Part shown: in pieces, positions 18,398 to 26,952 of the stretch
How the letters are laid out: every line of letters starts with the position of its first letter
Numbering within the stretch: position 1 is the stretch's first letter
Source of the DNA: Erythrobacter sp. UBA1916
GTDB lineage: Bacteria > Pseudomonadota > Alphaproteobacteria > Sphingomonadales > Sphingomonadaceae
Assembly: GCA_002337385.1 (NCBI GenBank)
Contig: DDFY01000019.1
Coordinates: 1 to 46,115, forward strand
Length of the DNA: 46,115 bases
Direction: 5' to 3'
Notes under the pieces: model-generated
What the model was told of the DNA's origin: nothing
The model's input: only the letters and a program-made list of their open reading frames with translations
Database searches by the model: none
Program-made: the position numbers and the translations under genes

Positions 18398-19609
18398 TCA
18401 GGGCTTCGCCGTGAAAGCGGCGTCCGTCTCGACCACTAGCAGATCCGTCCCCTCCTCGTTGGCAGTTGCTTGCGGCGTGTCTATGATCTCCCACTCGCCC
18501 CGGATCCACATCGAGTACAGTTCGAAAGGATCGTCGGGCTTTTGTACCGGGTCCGCGTAGCTTGCGGTCTCGACGTAGGGAATGCCGACCTTGAGGCGCT
18601 TGCCTGGTATCTGGCCGAATAGGTGGTCGTAGCAGGCCAGCAGGACAGCGACCGAAAGGAGCTTCGAGGAAAGCGGCGAGACGAATGCCTTGCATCCGCC
18701 TAGCTCGTTGAGCGCTCGCCGGTATCGGTCCATAGCCTCGAACACCTGCTTGTACGCCTCGAAAGGATTATACTCGCAAGCGAGCAGAATGTTGCGTGGC
18801 TCGACTTGAAAGTTGTCGAACAGTAGTTCGCGATGCTCGTAGATGATTTCGTCCCCTCGTCGCGGAGCCCGGGACGGGAATGGCACGACGGGGCAAATCT
18901 CATCGGGGGTCAGTTTCTGGTGAATCCTATCGAGCCGGTCGCGCTGGCTTTCGCCTAGGACAGGAAACCAAACGTGCGGTAGATCCTTAGTGGTCAGCGC
19001 CGTCAGCTCACCGGAAAAGCCTCGTACGAACGACACCTGATCTCGGAGCGATCCACGGCCAGCGGCGAGATCTGCGGTGACGCTCTCGGCCGTGGTGACG
19101 TGTAGATTGACGCACTTGGTGGGGTCAGCCGGGTTGTCGAGCCAGTGCAGCAGGACGGCTACGCTAGTCATGGCGACCATCCGGGGCATCGCGCTAATGT
19201 CAACGATGACATCGTCGTACGCAGTCGCATCGCCGGCGGCGCGTATTTGCTCGTACGTTTTCAACGAAGCGATTGGATCCTCGAAGGCGCCCCCGAGGTC
19301 GATACCGACTTCGGCGATCCTGCTCCTTGGGACGAGTCTGCCCAATCCCTCTACGTTCTCGTTGGTTCTCGCCTGACGTAGCGCGCTATCTTCCTGCCCG
19401 TTACGAAATGCGAGCAGCCACACGTCGAGATCCGCGCCGAGATCGCACAACCGGCGCGCGGTCTCCAGTGCTCGGACGTCGAAGCCCTTGCCTAAAACGA
19501 GGAGAAGGCGGCGTTTGCGCTGCGCGAGGTGCCTCTTCCAGAAGACGTCGAAATCCGCTCCGCTCGCGAGCGCATAGGGGTCCCATCGCATTACGGCCTC
19601 GTCAGACAA
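18398..19609 (-). CDS. Unknown Rossmann-like protein, last gene of the PRTase/ATPase operon
   Basis: A 403-residue protein I do not recognise at family level. The N-terminal part shows an alternating beta-alpha pattern: RRLLLVLGKGFDVRALETA near residues 33-51, LDVWLLAF, and YDDVIVDISAMPRMVAMTSVAVLL near residues 130-155. The glycine-rich loop and the DISAMPR strand end suggest a nucleotide- or ligand-binding Rossmann-like fold, in the manner of CARF or SAVED sensors; this is inference from pattern only. The middle contains EPRNILLACEYNPFEAYKQV and a helical segment. The start overlaps the ATPase stop by eight bases, so it is co-translated. The gene ends 30 bases from the IS66 terminus. Confidence 0.8.
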   Translation of the reverse strand: MSDEAVMRWDPYALASGADFDVFWKRHLAQRKRRLLLVLGKGFDVRALETARRLCDLGADLDVWLLAFRNGQEDSALRQARTNENVEGLGRLVPRSRIAEVGIDLGGAFEDPIASLKTYEQIRAAGDATAYDDVIVDISAMPRMVAMTSVAVLLHWLDNPADPTKCVNLHVTTAESVTADLAAGRGSLRDQVSFVRGFSGELTALTTKDLPHVWFPVLGESQRDRLDRIHQKLTPDEICPVVPFPSRAPRRGDEIIYEHRELLFDNFQVEPRNILLACEYNPFEAYKQVFEAMDRYRRALNELGGCKAFVSPLSSKLLSVAVLLACYDHLFGQIPGKRLKVGIPYVETASYADPVQKPDDPFELYSMWIRGEWEIIDTPQATANEEGTDLLVVETDAAFTAKP

Positions 19610-21500
19610 AGGTGGGCTCCTCTTCCTTTCCGCCGAATGACTGCCAGGCGATCAGGTCTTTGATCTTCTTTTCCCGCCAGCCACCATATCCGAGCGGCAG
19701 GCCAAACTGCACGCAGAGCAGCCGGTTCAGGTAGAATACGACGAACTTCTTATTCTTGTTGCTATGATCCAGCCGAGGTACGAGCAGGTTATGGGCCACG
19801 AGTGAGGTAAGCACGTCGCGCAGACCGCGAAGATGCCTGATCTCTTCGTCGGGGGTGTCGATTAGCGCCTCGCGGTCCTGCATCGTGATCCCGATCCCGG
19901 TGACGCCCGGCATGTAGGGCGCCGTTTCGCGAAAGGTCTGCGCGCGGCAGAACGTGCCGATACCCTCAAGGAGAGTCTTGGCATCGCGACCTAGCGGCAA
20001 TCGCCGGGTAAGGTCATCCCAGCGCGCCTTCGCAACGCCCATAATGATGCTGTGCTGCCGCTCGGCCGACAGCGGCATCGGGTTGTCCCGCAGGTATTGG
20101 ATCTTGGCGGAGATCTCCTCAAACAACTCGCCAGCGACTGCAAGATACTGCTCGACATTGAAGGACGAAACGTCCGCCATTGTGTCACGGCCGAAATAGA
20201 CCGGGGCGCCAATCTCGGTCCGTACGAAATGCTCGGCTGCCCGGGCGGCACCGCTGCTCTGCCGCTTGTCGAACTCATCGGTGGAGAGGGACACGAAGTC
20301 GAAAGCCTGTTGGGCATTGCGCTTGTCGCGCGCGACTAGGATCTCTGTCATCCGCCACTGGATCGCCTTCTCAATTGCATTGCCCTTGTTGGTGCGCGCG
20401 GCGTCGAGCCAGATGTCGTAGCGCCGTGAAGCCCCATTGTTGGCGAGGATCCTCGCCTCAATGTCGGCGCAGGCCTGTTCGAACTTCGGCGCCCAGGTTG
20501 CGAGGTCGTCGCTATCCGAGATGAGGGAGAACATGTCTCGGTCCCCAAAGTTGTCAGCTTTCGCAGCACGTAGCTGAGCGATGTTCTCGACGAACCGGGC
20601 GTAGGCCACGCCGCGCTTGTCACTCCACTGCCGTTCGAGTTGGATCACGCCGCTGTAGTCTCGGTTCTCGAGCGCGCCCTCCGAGAGCAGGTCTTTGTGC
20701 GTGAGGGTCTCAAGGCGTTCGGCAATCCACACGCCACATTGAGCCCTTGCCGCAGTCACGAAGTCGAGGAGAGAACGTCGCTGCCCCGCGGACAGGGTCT
20801 GCAGCTCGTCGAACAGCAGGACGCGCCTCACCGCTATCGCGCCGAGCGGCGCGGTGATACGAGAATTGGCGAACCATTTCAGGCCGTCCAGCCGGGCATG
20901 GCCGCCCCGGACGGGTTCGGGATCGCCCAGTACGTCCATGCGTCCGTAGAAGTCGGTCTCGATCTGCGAGGCCCAAGCGAACAGCTCCTCGCCGGTCGCA
21001 CTGGCAGGGATCGTGCTTCCCGATTCGGGTTCCCATTCAAACCGAATCAGGTGGAGGTCGCGCGGGAATGGACGCTCGAGCCGCTCGAGAACGGCGCGCA
21101 GCGTTGCGATCACGATTCGCGAATTAACGAGTTCGCGAAACAGCGCGTTGCCGCGATCGAAAGCGGCGAGTTCCCGGAATTCGCTGGTGAACTCGACCAT
21201 TGTGCCGAGCAGCTCCGGACCATCAGCGCCAATCGCGCCCACCGCGCGCAGGGCCTCCTGAGTCGCCTTCACGGCCGAGCTGCCGCTCGCCAAAGAATTG
21301 GCGAGGCCGAGCGGACGAGGCGTCATCAGGCGAAGGAAGGTTGTCTTGCCCCCGCCAGGGGCACTTCGCAAGAACGAGACACTTCCCCATGGGTCGCCAA
21401 TGGTGTGGATCAGGTCGATCGCGCCTGCGCCGAAGAGGCGAACGAACTCCTCGTCGGACGTCGCACGCTGTGATGCGCTTATGCGGAATGGGTTTCTCAC
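19602..21500 (-). CDS. ORC/CDC6-like AAA+ ATPase of a conflict-type operon
   Basis: A 632-residue cytoplasmic P-loop ATPase. Walker A is SAPGGGKTT (K52, T53) and Walker B is VLLFDELQTL (D231, E232), followed by a sensor-like segment CGVWIAERLE. The C-terminal part (about residues 450-610) is helical, with a winged-helix-like end (EEIRHLRGLRDVLTSLVAHNLLVPR). I believe this corresponds to the family named ORC-CDC6 family AAA ATPase, which I recall next to phosphoribosyltransferase-like proteins in predicted immune systems. The GTG start overlaps the PRTase stop by four bases, and its own stop overlaps the next start by eight. It may act as the nucleic-acid-sensing or switching unit. Confidence 0.8.
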   Translation of the reverse strand: MRNPFRISASQRATSDEEFVRLFGAGAIDLIHTIGDPWGSVSFLRSAPGGGKTTFLRLMTPRPLGLANSLASGSSAVKATQEALRAVGAIGADGPELLGTMVEFTSEFRELAAFDRGNALFRELVNSRIVIATLRAVLERLERPFPRDLHLIRFEWEPESGSTIPASATGEELFAWASQIETDFYGRMDVLGDPEPVRGGHARLDGLKWFANSRITAPLGAIAVRRVLLFDELQTLSAGQRRSLLDFVTAARAQCGVWIAERLETLTHKDLLSEGALENRDYSGVIQLERQWSDKRGVAYARFVENIAQLRAAKADNFGDRDMFSLISDSDDLATWAPKFEQACADIEARILANNGASRRYDIWLDAARTNKGNAIEKAIQWRMTEILVARDKRNAQQAFDFVSLSTDEFDKRQSSGAARAAEHFVRTEIGAPVYFGRDTMADVSSFNVEQYLAVAGELFEEISAKIQYLRDNPMPLSAERQHSIIMGVAKARWDDLTRRLPLGRDAKTLLEGIGTFCRAQTFRETAPYMPGVTGIGITMQDREALIDTPDEEIRHLRGLRDVLTSLVAHNLLVPRLDHSNKNKKFVVFYLNRLLCVQFGLPLGYGGWREKKIKDLIAWQSFGGKEEEPTFV

Positions 21501-22618
21501 GGCTGCTGGAGCTTCCGGTGCCGGCTGACACGGGGGAACAGGCCGCGCACGGTCTGCACGTCCTCAGCCCAGAGAATGTAGACCGAGTTGTTGGGAGTGT
21601 TGTGGTTCAGCACGATAGGAAGTCGGCCATTGGCATAGCCGTATCGCTTGGTGGTGCCGCCGACCGCGCCGTGTTTATCGTCCGCCTCGGGGTCGAAGTA
21701 GCGGTCGTCGGACATCAGGTCGAAGAAGGCGGTGTCCCGGGACTTGTCGAGTGGAACCTGCGGTCCGAGCTCGCACACGACTTTGAATTCCACCGTGCCC
21801 TTCGCAAACGGCAGCTTCGGGAGGAGCATGCCGATGTGATCGATCGCCTGTTCGCTGGCGATATAGGCGATGATGATCACCTTGACGCCCTGGATTACGC
21901 TCGCGCCGAGACGCTCATCCAGTTCGAGATCCTCGATGATCTTGGGGATCTTGCCTTTCCACTTTTCTGTCTTCTCGTCGTAGCGGATCGCGCTGGTACC
22001 GCTCGCGGTGAAATCGTCGAGAAGCACGACAGTCTCGAACAGCGCCTCGTCGCCGGCGGGCTCGACACCCGACATCTCGGTCAGGTCCTTCTTGAGGTTG
22101 TCGACCATGTCGGAGCTTTTGACCTCGGACACGTCGTATGCGTGGAACACCTGCTCGTTTGATATCGCCGGGTTTGCGCGTCGAAACCAGTCGGTGTGCG
22201 CACCGTCGCTCAAGCCGAGGTAGAGCGTGCGCCGGTGCAGGGTCTGGTACTCATTGGTCTCCAAGACCGCCTTGATGCGATCGAGCGGGACGCCACTTCG
22301 CGCGCTGGCCGTGTCGATGAGCCTGGGCCGGACGATCGTCGGGAAAGCAAGCTCGACGAGGTGGTTCACCTCGCCTGCACTGAAGAAGATGAGACGATTG
22401 CACACGAACTCGTAGGCCGTGCGCCGCTGCGCGCCGGCGTCGAACTGCGCCAACCAGAGCGCGAGGCTTTCGATGAACCGGCGACCTGGCGAGAACTGCT
22501 GGTATTCGTCATACTTGTAGCTGGCGAACGTCTCCAACCGCGCCCGCTCGCGCGCCTTTTCCTCGTCCGTCCAGTCCATAATTTTGGCCAGAAGAGCCTC
22601 GGCCAACTCTTTCTTCAC
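21497..22618 (-). CDS. Phosphoribosyltransferase-like protein (PRTase-CE type)
   Basis: A 373-residue protein with the type I phosphoribosyltransferase PRPP loop VVLLDDFTASGTSA (D201, D202, then S206-G-T-S209). This resembles the VVDDxxxTGxT pattern of OPRT/HPRT enzymes. The N-terminal 150 residues are a helical extension absent from housekeeping enzymes, and no OPRT or HPRT substrate hood is recognisable. This fits the PRTase-CE group known from conflict islands (recalled, not searched). GTG at 22618 follows GGGAG at short spacing. It may attach or remove a base or ribose-phosphate group on a nucleotide or nucleic acid; the substrate is unknown. It is coupled to the ATPase gene. Confidence 0.8.
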   Translation of the reverse strand: MKKELAEALLAKIMDWTDEEKARERARLETFASYKYDEYQQFSPGRRFIESLALWLAQFDAGAQRRTAYEFVCNRLIFFSAGEVNHLVELAFPTIVRPRLIDTASARSGVPLDRIKAVLETNEYQTLHRRTLYLGLSDGAHTDWFRRANPAISNEQVFHAYDVSEVKSSDMVDNLKKDLTEMSGVEPAGDEALFETVVLLDDFTASGTSAIRYDEKTEKWKGKIPKIIEDLELDERLGASVIQGVKVIIIAYIASEQAIDHIGMLLPKLPFAKGTVEFKVVCELGPQVPLDKSRDTAFFDLMSDDRYFDPEADDKHGAVGGTTKRYGYANGRLPIVLNHNTPNNSVYILWAEDVQTVRGLFPRVSRHRKLQQP

Positions 22619-22715
22619 ACAGTCGCTCCCGGTGCTTGCCGGCTATCGTCCAGAGCGACCGGCTCCTCCCACCCCAGAAAATACACATTGGCTTCGCGAT
22701 TGCATCAGGATTCGG

Positions 22716-23129
22716 TTACGAGGCGGAGTCCCTCACCAGTGAAGCATCCGGATCTATTGCCTTTCTGCGGTTGCTGGGTCTTACCTTGGCTACGGCATCG
22801 ATAACGGCGACAAGCCGGTCTGCTCCCTGGGGCGTCTGGTCCCACGCACGTCGAACGGACGCCTCCAATCTAGCCCATGCGGCGCGTTTCTTAACCTGCC
22901 CAGAGGTGGGCTCGTCCTCTTCTGATCTGTTCGGATCGACACCAAGCACGTTGCAAATTCGCAAGACGTTGCCGCTTATCGTGCGGAATTGACCGTCGAG
23001 GATCCGAGATGTCTGCCCCGGGTCTACCCCCGCCAAAACAGCCAGTTCCGCATTGGAAAGAGCGGATTTTGTCCACCTCTGCCGGATCAGTCCAGCCAAC
23101 TTTTCTCTTTCCTCTTGATTCGGTTTCAT
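22716..23129 (-). CDS. XRE-type HTH regulator at the head of the PRTase operon
   Basis: A 137-residue protein from ATG 23129. The helix-turn-helix spans about residues 10-65 (LSNAELAVLAGVDPGQTSRILDG, read in parts, then NVLRICNVLGVDP). The basic C-terminal tail ends near AKVRPSNRRKAID. It lies 97 bases before the PRTase gene in the same direction and 48 bases from the divergent NADAR gene, so it is well placed to control both promoters from the intergenic space. The gap before the PRTase gene holds no obvious second promoter. It is probably an autorepressor that keeps the system silent. Confidence 0.8.
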   Translation of the reverse strand: MKPNQEEREKLAGLIRQRWTKSALSNAELAVLAGVDPGQTSRILDGQFRTISGNVLRICNVLGVDPNRSEEDEPTSGQVKKRAAWARLEASVRRAWDQTPQGADRLVAVIDAVAKVRPSNRRKAIDPDASLVRDSAS

Positions 23130-23177
23130 GCATATTAGCAAGCAAATTTGATGTAATTTTGCAATTGGAGATTGCTG

Positions 23178-23666
23178 ATGACCGATGACGAAATCCGTTT
23201 TTACCGTGCGAGTGAGAAGCCGTACGGCGCTTTCAGCAACCTCTACCGACGAGCGATTGAGTTTGAGGGTGAGACGTTCGCGACGAGCGAGCATGCCTAT
23301 CAGGCGGGAAAAGCGAGGAAGCGGGAGGTGCGGGACTGGGTACTCTCCGCGCCCTCGCCGGCACTGGTCGCCATGGCCGCCCACGGTCTTTATTACTGGG
23401 ACATCGCGCCGGGGTGGTCGAAGACCAAATTTGATCGGATGCGCAAGGTGCTTCGCGCGAAGTTTACCCAGCATGAGGATCTGAAAAAGCTACTCCTATC
23501 GACTGGCGACGCCCGGCTCGTTGAGAGCGCAACTGTCGATAACGAGGTCAATCGGCTCTGGGGTGAGGTCAACGGCACTGGACGAAATATGCTCGGCCAG
23601 CTCCTGATGGAGCTACGCGAGAACCTGCGGGAGGAGTCGGATGGTTTGGCCCGTCGAGCCGCCTGA
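23178..23666 (+). CDS. NADAR-family protein (YbiA-like N-glycosidase)
   Basis: A 162-residue cytoplasmic protein. ATG 23178 is chosen because GGAG lies seven bases upstream; the TTG six bases earlier is less likely. Family marks are FYRASEKPYGAFSNLYRRAIEFEG, FATSEHAYQAGKA, the central DWVLSAPSPALVAMAAHG segment and the closing LWGEVNGTGRNMLGQLLMELRE. NADAR enzymes cleave N-glycosidic bonds of ADP-ribose-like or riboflavin-intermediate compounds, and some are reported to reverse guanine ADP-ribosylation. It is divergent from the HTH/PRTase operon and convergent with the PfkB gene (8 bases apart). In this setting it could be the self-protection arm or a processing step. Confidence 0.88.
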   Translation: MTDDEIRFYRASEKPYGAFSNLYRRAIEFEGETFATSEHAYQAGKARKREVRDWVLSAPSPALVAMAAHGLYYWDIAPGWSKTKFDRMRKVLRAKFTQHEDLKKLLLSTGDARLVESATVDNEVNRLWGEVNGTGRNMLGQLLMELRENLREESDGLARRAA

Positions 23667-23674
23667 AACCTCGG

Positions 23675-24613
23675 TTAGGCCTCGGCCAGAATCGTCCTGG
23701 CGTGCTGGGCGCCGCGTTCGCGGAAAAGTCCGCGGGCGCCGATGTATGCGCAGTTCGCCGCCGCAAGCCGCTGACCCGACTGTATGCCTGACAACACTAT
23801 GGCGAGCGACAGGGCGCCTGAACCTCGAACGTCATGCTGTATAATCGTGTCGAGCAGCCCGAGGGTGACCATGTCGCCGGCCCCGCAAGTGTCCCGGACC
23901 AGGTCGACGCCCAGGGCATCGCTCCAGTATACCGAACCGGCGTGCCGCACCTCGAGTCCGGAACGGCCTGCCGTCAAGACGCTGAACGCCTCTGGTCGCA
24001 GGTGCCCAGCCACGTCCGGGCCAAGCCGGTCCACCGAGTACTTGAGGATATGAGCGACCGACAAGGCTCGATCGAACAGATCGAGATCGGAGATCTCTGA
24101 CGGCTCGAAGTGGACGATTGCGCCACCCGCGGCAGCCGCTTCCATTGCGTCGCAGATCGTTTCCGACACCCTATCCGCATAAAAGACCGTGCACGACGAG
24201 ATGGTCGGTCGTGCCGGTTCAAGTTCGCGCAGCGTGATCGGCTCGAAGCAGCCGAACCTTTCGAACGAGTGGGGGCAGACGAACGAAAAGCTGTGGTCGC
24301 TTGAAGCGAGGTCCAGCAATTCGACGATCACCGGTGACCTGACGTCACGGTCCCGGCCGACAAGTCTGGTGTCGGCACCAGCAAGGCGCAGATCGCGTTC
24401 GAGCCGCGTGCCGATTGCATCGGCTCCGAGCCGCAGCAGGGGAGTGACCGACCGCCCCAACATTGCGAGCGAAATGAGCACGTTTCCACACGACCCTCCC
24501 AGTTCCTCAAACAGCGGCGCCTGCTCGTTGACATGAATTCGATCGAGCGCGACCAGCCCCGTCCCGACCACATGGTTTTGGCAATTGGATGTCGACTGCT
24601 TGTGGAAATTCAT
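23675..24613 (-). CDS. PfkB-family sugar or nucleoside kinase
   Basis: A 312-residue ribokinase-fold kinase. The substrate-site motif GGSCGNV lies at residues 39-45, and the ATP/anion-hole motif DTCGAGD at 241-247 has the catalytic aspartate D247. VVGTGLVALDRIHV opens the fold. Ribose, nucleosides, fructose phosphates and similar are normal substrates of this family; the actual one cannot be read from the sequence. It overlaps the SIS-HAD stop by four bases (ATGA), so both are made from one mRNA, and it ends facing the NADAR gene. The combination suggests modified-sugar metabolism rather than central glycolysis. Confidence 0.9.
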   Translation of the reverse strand: MNFHKQSTSNCQNHVVGTGLVALDRIHVNEQAPLFEELGGSCGNVLISLAMLGRSVTPLLRLGADAIGTRLERDLRLAGADTRLVGRDRDVRSPVIVELLDLASSDHSFSFVCPHSFERFGCFEPITLRELEPARPTISSCTVFYADRVSETICDAMEAAAAGGAIVHFEPSEISDLDLFDRALSVAHILKYSVDRLGPDVAGHLRPEAFSVLTAGRSGLEVRHAGSVYWSDALGVDLVRDTCGAGDMVTLGLLDTIIQHDVRGSGALSLAIVLSGIQSGQRLAAANCAYIGARGLFRERGAQHARTILAEA

Positions 24614-26520
24614 GCTGGACTCGCTCCAAGGAATTCGAGGTCGAGGAGAGCATGCCCGTTTTCGGTGCGGAGCGCGCGCAGAATCCGCAGGAGTGCGGCT
24701 GGACCGGACGAGGTGCGCCCAAACAGCGACCAGCTACCCTTCAGGTGGCCGCAGACTCCGTCGACGCTCACGCTGGGAGGGTGGCCGAGGAGCTCGGTGT
24801 CGTTGCCACCCGGCTCTCCGCTATCGCCAATCGCTAGGACCTGACGGTTGCCGCCTAAGCGTTGGCACAGCTCCAGCGTGACGGCCGTCTTGCTGGTGGT
24901 CGACGGTAGCAAGTCGAAGCTGTGATGGGAACTCAGGACCTTGATGCGACCTTTGGAAACGGCCGGGAACGCGGCGACTCTGGAGGCGAACGCAGTTGGG
25001 TCCGTTAACTCGCTGTGTCGGATGGTGATCTGGACCTCGCCTCGCTTGAGTGGAGTTCCTGGAACCAGCAGCGATTGTTCTTCGATCCAATCTGCAAGAG
25101 CGAGAAGGTCCAGGTTGGCCTCCGGCCGATCTTTTTCGACGTTAACGTCGAGCATACGCACGTGGCCGCCGTTGTAGTATCCGATCGGGATGGTTGGGTG
25201 CAGTCTTTCGGGCAGCGCTTTTCTCAGCGCGACGCCAGCTGATCCTCCGCGCCCTGTGGCGAAACCGATCGCAACCCCTGCATCTGCCAAGCGGGTGAGC
25301 TCGGAAATGATTTCTACTGCGGGCGGATTCAGTCGAGCTTCAGTGGCGACGACCGTGCCGTCGTAGTCGAGGACGATGCCGCCGAAGCGCGTGCTAGACA
25401 GTCCATCCAGCCATGTCTTGTGTGCCTCCGGTGCGTCGATTGACGGGCAGGATGGATCGTCGTGAAATCGGACTGCTTGGAGCTTGTGCCGAACTGCGGG
25501 CCCGAGGTCGCTAGTCAGGTCGGTGAGTCCGGTGTCGCCATAGATCGTGCCGGCAAAATCGCCTCGGCCAGGCTTGCCGGGATCGATACCAGCGGCATCC
25601 CCGAGCGCGCGAACCATCTCAAGACCCTCCACGATCGAGACCGCGGTCCTGAAGCGGCCCGCATGGCCGAGGTCGGCCTCGATCGAGCGGACGGTACTTG
25701 GCAGGGCATTGCGTATTCCGGACCAGATGCCGCGTGAGGTGGCTGCGGTCACCGCGATCACGAGCATGCGATCGGGATGTCTGGCTGCCCAGACGTGCCG
25801 ACCGTGCGCGAAGTTGCGGAAGTCGGTGCGCTGGACTGGCGCGATGGCGGTTTCCCAAAGAGAGGTCTCGATCAGGGTGGCAAGTGTGCGGCACTGTGGG
25901 TCGTGTAGAACGAAAACCGCGCCTTCGGGTCGCAGGTCGATTCTGCAAGGTGACTTGGCGATGCGCTCGACCTCGGTCGCTAGGCGCTCGATCGTGTCGG
26001 TCGAGCCGGAGCGGGTGCAGACCATGTCGGCCGCAGCGAGCATACAGGTCGCCATGGCGACGAGCGAATGGGTGGCGAGAAACCCGTCCTTGCGCTCGGC
26101 GACCGGGGCAACGATCACCTGGCAACGGTCTTCGCGCATGCCAATGACGGCGGCGGAACCTTCTGCGTTGACAGTGACCAGCTTTACGCCAGTGACCGCC
26201 GATGCGAGTGCGGTGCTCAGCGCCGCGCTCGCATCAGGATTGTCGGCTCCGGCGCTGAAAATCCAAATGTCGTGACCGAACATGTCGTCTTGCAAAACAA
26301 CGAACTCCATCGGTGTCTGCACGTGGGTGATGCCGTACCCCAGTGTTGAACGACAGCGGGCGAAATACTCAGCCATGATGGCGGAACCACCAGAACCGAT
26401 CGCTATGGCGGGCCGTCCTGCACTCTCCCGCAAAGCGCACTCCAACTCGCTAAGTGGACCACCTGCGCTAAGGCGTACGGTCTCGGCTACTGTCGCCAGC
26501 TTATTGGCAAAGATCGTCAT
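24610..26520 (-). CDS. SIS-domain and HAD-phosphatase fusion protein
   Basis: A 636-residue bifunctional protein. ATG 26520 has an AGGA site at proper spacing; an upstream TTG in frame at 26559 is less likely. Residues about 25-345 form a double SIS (sugar isomerase) region with the loop IAIGSGGSAIMAEYFA near residue 40 and a second half containing TDFRNFAHGRHVW. Residues about 375-636 are a HAD-IIB phosphatase: motif I LDYDGTVV (D385, D387), a threonine-glycine motif GFATGRGG, and motif IV IGDSGEPGGND near residue 570. SIS enzymes bind or isomerise phosphosugars, and HAD-IIB enzymes dephosphorylate them. I know no named gene with exactly this fusion. A perfect LexA box lies about 100 bases upstream. 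Confidence 0.87.
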   Translation of the reverse strand: MTIFANKLATVAETVRLSAGGPLSELECALRESAGRPAIAIGSGGSAIMAEYFARCRSTLGYGITHVQTPMEFVVLQDDMFGHDIWIFSAGADNPDASAALSTALASAVTGVKLVTVNAEGSAAVIGMREDRCQVIVAPVAERKDGFLATHSLVAMATCMLAAADMVCTRSGSTDTIERLATEVERIAKSPCRIDLRPEGAVFVLHDPQCRTLATLIETSLWETAIAPVQRTDFRNFAHGRHVWAARHPDRMLVIAVTAATSRGIWSGIRNALPSTVRSIEADLGHAGRFRTAVSIVEGLEMVRALGDAAGIDPGKPGRGDFAGTIYGDTGLTDLTSDLGPAVRHKLQAVRFHDDPSCPSIDAPEAHKTWLDGLSSTRFGGIVLDYDGTVVATEARLNPPAVEIISELTRLADAGVAIGFATGRGGSAGVALRKALPERLHPTIPIGYYNGGHVRMLDVNVEKDRPEANLDLLALADWIEEQSLLVPGTPLKRGEVQITIRHSELTDPTAFASRVAAFPAVSKGRIKVLSSHHSFDLLPSTTSKTAVTLELCQRLGGNRQVLAIGDSGEPGGNDTELLGHPPSVSVDGVCGHLKGSWSLFGRTSSGPAALLRILRALRTENGHALLDLEFLGASPA

Positions 26521-26952
26521 TACCGCGTTCCTATCACCTATCTGCGAACGTGCGATCAATTGTTCGATCTGTCGGCGATTCTGACCCCCGGCGCGAAGGC
26601 GGCACGCGAATCATCGCGCATGTTCACTATGTGTTCCTTTTTCGCTTTTGTCGAGCGCGTACACCCGACCGTCCGGGCTGACAAAACTCCGCCAGCCCCT
26701 TGCGAACGGCTTGCGGCCCTGAGCACCAAGGTTAATTGTGCGACAGCTTACAACGGTCGTTCTTGAAGCGAAGAATGGCCGCTATGATGCGGCTGCTGTC
26801 TGACGAATTAATCCGATCAAACGGCAGCTTCGTCCATCCTTGCGTCTGGAACCGGACAGGCAGCAGACGGCCCACCTTCCGCCAATCGGTAGCACGGCCA
26901 TGGCGCTATCAAGTTTGGAGGTGATTAGTCTACCTTGTCTGCCTTGAGAAAA
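26521..26952. other. Gene-free region with SOS promoter for the SIS-HAD operon
   Basis: About 430 bases between two minus-strand units. The left part is the leader and promoter of the SIS-HAD gene, with a perfect LexA box at 26622-26636. The right part (26640-26950) has only short, featureless open frames and lies downstream of the antitoxin gene. I see no clear terminator. Confidence 0.55.
26622..26636 (+). promoter_or_regulatory. Perfect LexA (SOS) box before the SIS-HAD/PfkB operon
   Basis: GTTCACTATGTGTTC is an exact GTTC-N7-GTTC. It lies 102 bases before the chosen SIS-HAD start and shares 14 of 15 bases with the box at 17566. On the transcribed (minus) strand it reads GGAACACATAGTGAAC. 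It suggests induction of the operon by DNA damage or single-stranded DNA. Confidence 0.75.

Noticed and set aside
23172..23177. TTG start for the NADAR gene
   Set aside because: The ATG at 23178 has GGAG at optimal spacing, and the two extra residues add nothing conserved.
26736..26924. Short plus-strand frame of 62 codons in the gap right of the SIS-HAD gene
   Set aside because: No start signal, no recognisable pattern, and composition typical of chance frames.
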